A stretch of 32,091 nucleotides of DNA from Oscillospiraceae bacterium (lineage in GTDB: Bacteria; Bacillota; Clostridia; Oscillospirales; CAG-272): the NCBI GenBank assembly GCA_015065075.1, contig SVRA01000012.1, positions 1 through 32,091 on the forward strand, written 5' to 3'. Within the stretch, counting starts at the first letter, position 1. Each line of letters starts with the position of its first letter. Of this stretch, positions 1 to 7,151 are shown piece after piece. The position numbers were made by a program, and so were the translations under genes. The notes under the pieces were generated by a model, which was not told the DNA's origin, ran no database searches, and was given only the letters and a program-made list of their open reading frames with translations.

Positions 1-66
1 GAGGGAAACTTTTTGAAAAAAGTTTCCCTCTCCCCCTGCACCCCCTCACCCTTCAAAAACTTTCTT
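1..66 (+). repeat. Intergenic hairpin repeat, copy A (truncated by left edge)
   Basis: GAGGGAAACTTTTTGAAAAAAGTTTCCCTC hairpin followed by TCCCCCTGCACCCCC...TTCAAAAACTTTC; near-identical to copy B at 2249-2320. Confidence 0.85.
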
Positions 67-120
67 GGATATAAAATAAGAGGGTCAAAGTACTACTTTC
101 TACGGGAAATAAAAAGAGAA

Positions 121-158
121 GGCAGGGCTGTTCGTTCAGAACGGCTCTGCCTTTTTGT
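121..158 (+). terminator. Rho-independent terminator of a gene upstream of the window
   Basis: GGCAGGGCTGTTC-GTTCA-GAACGGCTCTGCC (13-bp stem with two G-T wobbles) followed by TTTTTG. Confidence 0.75.
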
Positions 159-487
159 TTATTCGGTTTCTTTGGGTGTTTTAATTTTTATAGACGTCAG
201 GCCGCTTTTCATTACGAGCTTTCGCAAGAGCTTATTATACATAAAGGGTCTTTTTATGCAACGCATAGCGACCTTGGTTTTAAGCTTTTGGGTTTTTCTA
301 GGTTATATTTCAATTATGCCACCCGAGGCCGACCTTGTCCACGGCATTTGGCGACGAGCAGCTCGACATTGTAAAAAATTTCATTCGACAGCCCGTTATG
401 ACAAAATTTGCACGCAGAGCGTGATAAAATGTATAAGAACACACCCTTAAGGGAGAAAAAGAAAACTTAGAAAGGAAAAATTACAGA

Positions 488-949
488 ATGTGTGCGGCGA
501 GAGACAGAAAGCCGGGATTTGACAGCGAATTTACGGGAACGGTACTGAAAATAAAGCTCAGAGGGGAGATAGATCATCACAGCGCGGTCGCAGTGCGATC
601 CGCTATCGACGATATGATCCGAGCGAAGCGCCCCGCTGAGCTGATAATAGATATGTCGGCGGTTGATTTTATGGACAGCTCGGGGCTCGGGCTGATCATG
701 GGCAGATACAACACGATAAAGGAAATCGGGGGCACGGTAAAGGTTGCCGACCCTTCTCCGTCGATAGAAAAGATAATGAAGCTGGCGGGTCTGGAGAGGA
801 TAATCAAAATAGTTCGCTTAACGCAAAAAAATCAAGAAGCGGCGGCAGCAAAGGCGCCTGCGGCGGCAGTCGCGACAAATGCTACGCAGTCAAGCACGGC
901 TTACAATGAAAGCAAGAGAAAAAACGTAAAAGAGGTAGACGAAAAATGA
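488..949 (+). CDS. spoIIAA: STAS-domain anti-sigma factor antagonist, SpoIIAA-like
   Basis: STAS phosphorylation-site motif IDMSAVDFMDSSGLGLIMGRY; followed by SpoIIAB-like and sigma factor genes with ATGA overlap; has an extra Ala-rich C-terminal tail. Confidence 0.85.
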   Translation: MCAARDRKPGFDSEFTGTVLKIKLRGEIDHHSAVAVRSAIDDMIRAKRPAELIIDMSAVDFMDSSGLGLIMGRYNTIKEIGGTVKVADPSPSIEKIMKLAGLERIIKIVRLTQKNQEAAAAKAPAAAVATNATQSSTAYNESKRKNVKEVDEK

Positions 950-1407
950 AAAAAGGTAGATTTTCCGGCGCGGTCATAAACAAAATGCAGCTCAAGCTGC
1001 CCGCGCTCTCTGCAAATGAAGGAATGGCAAGGGCGGCGGTTGCGGCGTTTTGCGCCCAGCTTGATCCCGCCGCGGTCGAGATCGCAGATATAAAATGCGC
1101 GGTATCGGAGGCTGTGACCAACTGCATCGTTCACGCATACAAAAACCGAGATGGCTGGATATATATAACAGCGTCCTTGCTTGAGGGCAGGATCGCAAAG
1201 ATCGAGATAAAGGACCGCGGCTGCGGAATTGAGGACGTCAAGGAGGCAAGGCAGCCTCTCTTTACCACCGATGCGGCAAGTGAACGCAGCGGCATGGGCT
1301 TTACGGTCATGGAGAGCTTTACCGATGCCATTCGCGTGACGTCAAAACCCGGGCGGGGAACTAACGTGATAATGTACAAGGCGTTCGGCGAACGCGGAGA
1401 TCTGTGA
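946..1407 (+). CDS. spoIIAB: Anti-sigma F factor / serine kinase, SpoIIAB (GHKL ATPase)
   Basis: MQLKLPALSANEGMARAAVAAF, AVSEAVTNCIVHAY N-box, IEIKDRGCGIED G1 box, ERSGMGFTVMESFTD. Confidence 0.9.
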   Translation: MKKGRFSGAVINKMQLKLPALSANEGMARAAVAAFCAQLDPAAVEIADIKCAVSEAVTNCIVHAYKNRDGWIYITASLLEGRIAKIEIKDRGCGIEDVKEARQPLFTTDAASERSGMGFTVMESFTDAIRVTSKPGRGTNVIMYKAFGERGDL

Positions 1408-1457
1408 GTTTACATAGTCGGGCTTTTTGTCTGACGGATCACTCCGCGGAGGAAAAA

Positions 1458-2231
1458 ATGGAAGAAATTACAAAGATTTCAGATCAGATATCGCCCGAAG
1501 CCAAGGACGAGAGATTTTTGCGCAACAGGGATCTTATTTGTCGGGCGCAGGCGGGAGACGAGGGTGCCGCCGAGACGCTTATTGTCGAAAATACTGCCTT
1601 AGTCAAAAGTATAGCACTGAAATTCCGAGACAGAGGCACGGAATTCGAGGATCTTATGCAGATCGGAACCATAGGTATGCTCAAGGCGATCAGGAGCTTT
1701 GATATAGAGCGCGGTACGGCTTTTTCGACATACGCGGTACCTTTGATAATCGGAGAGATACGGCGACATCTCCGCGACGACGGACTTATTCGGGTCAGCA
1801 GGGGATACAAGCGCACGGGGATCACTATTATGCGCGAAAAAAATCGGATCATGACCGACGAGGGCAGAGAAGCAGGCGTTGCCGAGCTTGCCGCGTTTGC
1901 CGGAGTTTCCGTCGAAGAGGCGGCGATCGCGATCGATGCGGTCTCACCAATAACTTCGTTATCCGACAACGTGTACGGTGAGGACTCCAAAACCTACGAT
2001 TCGGTCATTCCCGATCGCGAGGCAGCCGCCGAGTTCGAAAATCTCAACGATCGGATTGCGCTCGGACAAGCTATCGCCAAGATGCCGTCCGATTGGCGCA
2101 AAATAGTTCTGCTTCGATATTACCGCGATATGACGCAGCAGCAAGTTGCCAATCTGCTCGGGCTCTCTCAGGTCAAGGTCTCGCGAGAGGAGAAAAAGAT
2201 CATGTCCTTTTTGCGTCAGGAGATGGCGTGA
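1458..2231 (+). CDS. sigF: RNA polymerase sporulation sigma factor, SigF (SpoIIAC) type
   Basis: Sigma-70 region 2 (EDLMQIGTIGMLKAIRSFDIERGTAFSTYAVPLIIGEIRRHLRDDG) and region 4 (IVLLRYYRDMTQQQVANLLGLSQVKVSREEKKI); ATG 1458 preceded by GGAGG. A GTG at 1404 overlapping the upstream stop is an alternative start. Confidence 0.9.
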   Translation: MEEITKISDQISPEAKDERFLRNRDLICRAQAGDEGAAETLIVENTALVKSIALKFRDRGTEFEDLMQIGTIGMLKAIRSFDIERGTAFSTYAVPLIIGEIRRHLRDDGLIRVSRGYKRTGITIMREKNRIMTDEGREAGVAELAAFAGVSVEEAAIAIDAVSPITSLSDNVYGEDSKTYDSVIPDREAAAEFENLNDRIALGQAIAKMPSDWRKIVLLRYYRDMTQQQVANLLGLSQVKVSREEKKIMSFLRQEMA

Positions 2232-2248
2232 GGATATGAGGACTTGCA

Positions 2249-2320
2249 GGGGGAGGGGGAAACTTTTTGAAAAAAGTTTCCCCCTCCCCCTGCACCCCCC
2301 ACCCTCTTCAAAAACTTTCA
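2249..2320 (+). repeat. Intergenic hairpin repeat, copy B; probable terminator of the sigF operon
   Basis: GGGGGAAACTTTTTGAAAAAAGTTTCCCCC hairpin + TCCCCCTGCACCCCCCACCCTCTTCAAAAACTTTC; matches copy A. Confidence 0.85.
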
Positions 2321-2380
2321 ATAAATATTTTTTTGTTTATTGGGAAGAATATTTACAGACGGTTTGTTTTTGGAGGGGTT

Positions 2381-2608
2381 ATGGAAAAAAACAAGAGAAA
2401 AAAGACAAGACAAGGCAGGACGTTTGACGAGGGCACTCATCCCGGGGCGTATACAGAAAAATATGATATAGATAACGACAAATTGGACTTCGTTGATTCG
2501 TCCGACGACGTGTTTATTGAAGACGACGGAGATCGCGAGCCGGCAAATCACGCAAGTCCGCCTGCCTCTGATCCGCCCGTGCCCAATCAGGCACACGTGG
2601 CGATGTAA
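2381..2608 (+). CDS. Small acidic hypothetical protein (75 aa)
   Basis: ATG at 2381 preceded by TGGAGGGG SD; basic N-terminus then acidic/Pro-rich low-complexity sequence; no recognised domain. Confidence 0.45.
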   Translation: MEKNKRKKTRQGRTFDEGTHPGAYTEKYDIDNDKLDFVDSSDDVFIEDDGDREPANHASPPASDPPVPNQAHVAM

Positions 2609-2710
2609 AAAAGCAAGCGGCAGGTTTATAATCTCTGCACTCGCCTTAAAATCACTTTTCAAAAAATTGTTTCCCGTTGTGTAGGCAAAGAGTGTTTCTC
2701 TTTTTGTTTT

Positions 2711-2782
2711 TCGGGAAGGTTTTTGAGGGATGGGGGCATGGGGGAAGGGTGACTTTTTTCAAAAAGTCACCCTTCCCCCATA
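2711..2782 (-). repeat. Intergenic hairpin repeat, copy C (inverted); probable terminator of tyrS
   Basis: ATGGGGGAAGGGTGACTTTTT..AAAAAGTCACCCTTCCCCCAT perfect stem; flanking GGTTTTTGAGGGATGGGGGCATGGGGG is the reverse-complement layout of copies A/B. Confidence 0.8.
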
Positions 2783-2786
2783 TATC

Positions 2787-4013
2787 TTAACTATTAAGAA
2801 CAACTTTCATGTAAGACTTTTTACCCTTACGGAGAAGCTTGCCTTCGGCGAGGTCCTCCTTGGTGTAGTAGGTCTTGATGTCGCTGATCTTTTCGCCGTC
2901 GACGGAGACGCCGCCCTGCTGCACAGCCTGACGAGCCTCGGACTTGGACTTAACGAGCCCGCTTCTTACAAGCATTGTGAGGATGTCGGTCTTGCCCTCG
3001 ATGTAGAAGTCCTCGTCGAGCATTTCCGCGGTAGGAGCATCGGCTTCGCCGCCTGCACCGAAGAGTGCCTTTGCCTGAGCCTGTGCTTTGTTTGCCTCGT
3101 CGTCGCCGTGAACGAGCTTTGTGAGCTCGTATGCGAGGATCTCCTTTGCGGTGTTGAGCTGGCTACCCTCCCAAGAGTCCATCTCGTTGATCTGCTCGAT
3201 AGGCAGGAAGGTCAACATTCTGATGCACTTGAGGACGTCGGCATCGGCTACGTTTCTCCAGTACTGGTAGAAGTCGTAGGGGGTGGTCTTGTTGGGGTCG
3301 AGCCACACTGCACCCGATGCGGTCTTACCCATCTTCTTGCCCTCGGAGTTGAGAAGCAGGGTGATGGTCATAGCGTGAGCGTCCTTGCCAAGCTTTCTTC
3401 TGATAAGCTCTGTTCCGCCAAGCATATTGGACCACTGGTCGTCGCCGCCAAACTGCATATTACAGCCGTAGGTCTTGAACAGGTGGTAGAAGTCGTAGGA
3501 CTGCATTATCATATAATTGAATTCGAGGAACGAAAGTCCCTTTTCCATTCTCTGCTTATAGCATTCCGCGGTCAGCATTCTGTTGACGGAGAAGCACGCG
3601 CCGACCTCGCGGAGAACCTCGACGTAATTGAGGTCAAGCAGCCAATCGGCGTTGTTGACCATTATTGCCTTGCCCTCGCCGAAATCGATGAATCTTTCCA
3701 TCTGCTTTCTGAAGCAGTCGCAGTTGTGCGCGATGGTCTCGGTCGTCATCATCTGACGCATATCGGTTCTGCCTGAGGGGTCTCCGACCATTGCCGTACC
3801 GCCGCCGATCAGGACTACGGGCTTATTTCCTGCCATCTGAAGTCTCTTCATAAGGCAGAGTGCCATAAAGTGTCCTACGTGCAGCGAGTCTGCCGTGGGG
3901 TCAAAACCGATGTAGAAGGTCGCTTTGCCTTCGTTGATCATATTTTTGATCTCTTCTTCATTCGTTACCTGCGCGATAAGTCCGCGGGCAACAAGTTCTT
4001 CGTAAATTTTCAT
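2787..4013 (-). CDS. tyrS: Tyrosyl-tRNA synthetase
   Basis: IGFDPTADSLHVGHFMALCLMKRLQ (HIGH), GGDDQWSNMLGG, MGKTASGAVWLD (KMSKS-like), C-terminal S4 domain; start MKIYEELVARG at 4013. Confidence 0.97.
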   Translation of the reverse strand: MKIYEELVARGLIAQVTNEEEIKNMINEGKATFYIGFDPTADSLHVGHFMALCLMKRLQMAGNKPVVLIGGGTAMVGDPSGRTDMRQMMTTETIAHNCDCFRKQMERFIDFGEGKAIMVNNADWLLDLNYVEVLREVGACFSVNRMLTAECYKQRMEKGLSFLEFNYMIMQSYDFYHLFKTYGCNMQFGGDDQWSNMLGGTELIRRKLGKDAHAMTITLLLNSEGKKMGKTASGAVWLDPNKTTPYDFYQYWRNVADADVLKCIRMLTFLPIEQINEMDSWEGSQLNTAKEILAYELTKLVHGDDEANKAQAQAKALFGAGGEADAPTAEMLDEDFYIEGKTDILTMLVRSGLVKSKSEARQAVQQGGVSVDGEKISDIKTYYTKEDLAEGKLLRKGKKSYMKVVLNS

Positions 4014-4039
4014 GGTTAGTTTTTCCTTTCTTTTTTCTT

Positions 4040-4065
4040 CACACCTTTCTTGAAAGAAAGGTGTG
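4040..4065. repeat. Perfect inverted repeat in the tyrS 5' UTR
   Basis: CACACCTTTCTTGAAAGAAAGGTGTG, just upstream of the tyrS SD. Confidence 0.7.
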
Positions 4066-4180
4066 CCAAAGAACTTCCACAAGGATAGTCGGTGATGTAG
4101 ACGTTTTACGATATAAAACGGTGGGGTATCCTTAAGTTTAGCTCTTGGCTTTATTTTTACTTAAATTTTTAACAAACAAC

Positions 4181-4235
4181 GTTCACGCAGTGAACATATC
4201 ACGCTTCGCTTGCGTGGCATCTCTCGCTCTGCGAG
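4181..4235. repeat. Run of three compact hairpins between T-box terminator and tyrS
   Basis: GTTCACGCAGTGAAC (4181-4195), CACGCTTCGCTTGCGTG (4200-4216), CTCGCTCTGCGAG (4223-4235). Confidence 0.7.
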
Positions 4236-4506
4236 AAAAAAAGCGTCCGCGGGCAATAAGCCCAAGGACGCGTTATGCGTGGTACCACCTTAATTCACCC
4301 ACAAGTCGCCTTATGAGTCTTAAAACTCCCAAAAGAGTCGTTTGATATAACGGTCAATCCCGCCGCCGCCTACACATTCCAACGGAACTTCGGGACGGTA
4401 CTCGCGAAGGTATTCGAAAACGGCTCTCACGCGCCTCTCATCAGCCGGCTGCTTTCTGTCTGACAGTCTCGTTTTCTACTTGTTTCGGTCACTGTATTTC
4501 TTATGA
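4236..4506 (-). promoter_or_regulatory. T-box riboswitch leader of tyrS
   Basis: Minus strand: AAGGTGGTACCACGC T-box/antiterminator sequence (~4277-4291), then GCGTCC..GGGC..GCCC..GGACGC terminator hairpin and TTTTTTT; upstream CAGTGA and AGAAAACGAGA (AG-box-like); GAGTACC with a UAC (Tyr) codon in the candidate specifier loop. Confidence 0.9.
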
Positions 4507-4512
4507 TGTTAC

Positions 4513-4541
4513 ATTATAGCAAATTTTTTCGGGGTTGTCAA
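4513..4541 (-). promoter_or_regulatory. Consensus vegetative promoter for tyrS T-box transcript
   Basis: Minus strand TTGACA-17-TATAAT (TTGACAACCCCGAAAAAATTTGCTATAAT). Confidence 0.85.
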
Positions 4542-4610
4542 CCTTTTTTTCGGAGTTTGCCGTTATTTTTCGGAAAACGGGAATTTTACCGTGATTTTTT
4601 TGCCTTGCTC

Positions 4611-4639
4611 TTGTCAAACATCGGGAAATAGGATATAAT
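4611..4639 (+). promoter_or_regulatory. Vegetative promoter for pgeF
   Basis: TTGTCA-17-TATAAT. Confidence 0.75.
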
Positions 4640-4677
4640 TTACATAGTGACAACAAACCAATAAAAAGGGTGAAGAT

Positions 4678-5472
4678 ATGTTTATAAAATCCAAAATTTT
4701 GCGCTCTGTGCATGCCTTTTCGACGCGCGAGGGCGGAGTCAGCTCGCTTGAGCATACAAAATCTCTCAATCTGGCATTCGGACGCGGAGACAGCGACGAG
4801 ATCGTCTTGAAAAATCTTAAAATATTTGCCGAGGAGATCGGAATCGATCCGCACAGCGTTATTTCCGTGCCGCAGATACATTCCGACGTTATTTACAGGG
4901 TGGGGCGCGCCGATGCGGGCGAGGGCTACTACCAAAGAGTAAATATTCGAGAGGGCGACGGCTATATTACTGACGAAAAGGGGATCACTCTCGGAGTCAA
5001 GGCCGCGGATTGCGTTCCGATTCTGTTTGAGGCGGAAAAGCGCGGAGAAGTAATTGCCGTTGGCGCGGTCCACGCAGGGTGGCGTGGCTCAGTTGCAGGA
5101 ATTGCCGCAAAGTGTGTAAGTATGCTTTGCGGAGAATATGGCGTTTCTCCAAGTGATATTCGCGCGGTGATCGGCCCTTGTATCCACAAGTGCTGCTATG
5201 AGGTCGGCGAGGATCTTCGCAAAGCAGTCGAGCGGCAGCTCGGCGGCAACATAGCGGACTTGTTTGTAATTCCGAGGGCTGACGTTGAGAACAAATATTT
5301 TTGTGATCTTGTCGGGTTGAACCGTCATCTTTTGCTTGAAGCAGGGATACTGTCCGAAAACCTCGAGGTCATTGATCTTTGCACCTGCTGTCACCCTGAG
5401 ATTTTCTTTTCTCACCGTTTTTCAAAGGGGAAGAGGGGAACTATGCTTAACGTTATATCCATTGGTTTGTGA
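4678..5472 (+). CDS. pgeF: Multicopper polyphenol oxidase (laccase-domain) family; PgeF/YfiH/YlmD-type purine nucleoside phosphorylase
   Basis: HAFSTREGGVS, VPQIHSDVIY, KAADCVPILF, VHAGWRGSVAGIAAK, IGPCIHKCCYEVG, CTCCHPEIFFSHR. Confidence 0.93.
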   Translation: MFIKSKILRSVHAFSTREGGVSSLEHTKSLNLAFGRGDSDEIVLKNLKIFAEEIGIDPHSVISVPQIHSDVIYRVGRADAGEGYYQRVNIREGDGYITDEKGITLGVKAADCVPILFEAEKRGEVIAVGAVHAGWRGSVAGIAAKCVSMLCGEYGVSPSDIRAVIGPCIHKCCYEVGEDLRKAVERQLGGNIADLFVIPRADVENKYFCDLVGLNRHLLLEAGILSENLEVIDLCTCCHPEIFFSHRFSKGKRGTMLNVISIGL

Positions 5473-5509
5473 CTTTTCATTAAATTTTAGTCAAACTCGG
5501 CTCTGTATA

Positions 5510-5538
5510 TTGACTTTTTCACCAAATAATGTTATACT
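5510..5538 (+). promoter_or_regulatory. Vegetative promoter for MBOAT operon
   Basis: TTGACT-17-TATACT. Confidence 0.7.
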
Positions 5539-5593
5539 TGGTTAAGGCGTGTCGCTTGCCGACGCTTTAATCTGAAAAAATGAAGGTTTATAT

Positions 5594-7096
5594 ATGCTTT
5601 TCAGTTCTATGATATTCCTATGGGTCTTTTTGCCCGTAGTGATAGCCGGCAACTTTTTGTTCACGGCATTACCGTTTAAAAAGGAATCCTCGCGCATTCG
5701 CGCAAAAAATATTTTTCTGCTTATAGCGAGCCTTATATTCTACGCTTGGGGCGGAATCTACTATCTGCTTATCATGCTTTCGTCTATCCTGCTCAACTTT
5801 GCGGGTGGATACGTGATCGAGAAAGGTGTGAAAACCAAAGGAGCAAGACGCGCGGCGTTTATCGTTATAGTCGTGCTCAATATTGCGATACTTTTCTTCT
5901 TCAAGTATTTCAATATGCTTATCGCGATCATTGAGTCACTGATGCAGACCGGCGCGGGCTTCCGCGAGGTTTGGCAGACTATGCTGAGCATGGAGGGCAC
6001 GGGCACGCTCAACCTCGCCCAGATCGTACTTCCTATTGGCATATCCTTCTTTACCTTCCAGGCAATGTCCTACGTTATGGACGTTTATATGGGCAAGGCG
6101 AATCTACAGGAGAACATTATCGACTTTGCACTCTACGTTTCGCTTTTCCCCCAGCTTATCGCAGGCCCTATCGTCAAGTACAGCGACGTTGACCTTCAGC
6201 TTCAGACCAGAAAAGAGACCCTTGATCTTTTCATCTCGGGTCAAAAGCGATTCTGCTACGGTCTCGGCAAAAAGGTGCTGGTCTCAAACGTGCTTGCAGA
6301 GGTCGCAGACGACATCTGGGCGCTTGAGATCGAAAATCTCGGTGCACCTGTCGCGTGGCTTGGAATCATTGCTTATACCCTGCAGATCTATTTCGATTTC
6401 TCGGGATACTCCGACATGGCGATCGGTCTTGGTCGAATGATGGGCTTCGAGTTCAAGGAGAATTTCGATTACCCCTACACGTCGCTCTCTATTCAGGAAT
6501 TCTGGAGAAGATGGCATATCTCTCTGTCTTCCTGGTTCAAGGAATACATATACATTCCTCTGGGCGGAAACAGAAAGGGAAAATTCCGAACGTATATCAA
6601 TCTGTTCGTCGTATTTATGCTGACGGGTATCTGGCACGGTGCGAACTTCACGTTCATATTCTGGGGCTTGTTCCACGGTGTGCTTCAGATAATCGAGCGC
6701 CTCTTCCTTGGAAAGTGGCTCAAGAAAAACCCCATTAAGATCTTCAACTGGATATATACCATTTTTGCCGTTATGATCGGTTGGATATATTTCCGTTCGG
6801 ACAACATTTTCCAAGCGAACGAATACGTCCGACAGCTCTTTAACTTTACGTCGGGTAATTATTCGATCGTCAGGTTCCTTTCTATGAACGTTATTATCGT
6901 TGTCATTTTCGGATTTTTGTTCTCGGGTCTTGTGCAAAGATTGCTCAAGTCGAGCTATGAGAAGCTCTGCGCGGACGTGGTTTCGTCCCGCATGATCTTC
7001 ATTGCAGACTCGATAGTACAGTTTGCCATTCTCGCGCTCTCTATGGCGGCGCTCGTAGGCGGCACATACAACGCGTTCATTTATTTCCAATTCTGA
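5594..7096 (+). CDS. MBOAT family O-acyltransferase (AlgI/DltB-like)
   Basis: Multi-TM; PIGISFFTFQAMSYVMDVY, LFPQLIAGPIVKY, FSGYSDMAIGLGRMMGFEFKENFDYPY, EFWRRWHISLSSWFKEYIYIPLGG, GIWHGANFTFIFWGLFHG. Confidence 0.95.
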   Translation: MLFSSMIFLWVFLPVVIAGNFLFTALPFKKESSRIRAKNIFLLIASLIFYAWGGIYYLLIMLSSILLNFAGGYVIEKGVKTKGARRAAFIVIVVLNIAILFFFKYFNMLIAIIESLMQTGAGFREVWQTMLSMEGTGTLNLAQIVLPIGISFFTFQAMSYVMDVYMGKANLQENIIDFALYVSLFPQLIAGPIVKYSDVDLQLQTRKETLDLFISGQKRFCYGLGKKVLVSNVLAEVADDIWALEIENLGAPVAWLGIIAYTLQIYFDFSGYSDMAIGLGRMMGFEFKENFDYPYTSLSIQEFWRRWHISLSSWFKEYIYIPLGGNRKGKFRTYINLFVVFMLTGIWHGANFTFIFWGLFHGVLQIIERLFLGKWLKKNPIKIFNWIYTIFAVMIGWIYFRSDNIFQANEYVRQLFNFTSGNYSIVRFLSMNVIIVVIFGFLFSGLVQRLLKSSYEKLCADVVSSRMIFIADSIVQFAILALSMAALVGGTYNAFIYFQF

Positions 7097-7151
7097 TATC
7101 AACACCTATTTGTCGATTTTGTTCTGACAATGAAACAACACGAGGTATTTT

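Noticed and set aside
13-450. 145-aa ORF at the left edge
   Set aside because: Starts inside the hairpin repeat, runs through a terminator, and has no domain signal; likely spurious.
2730-3776. 348-aa plus-strand ORF
   Set aside because: Antisense shadow of tyrS, whose product is unmistakable.
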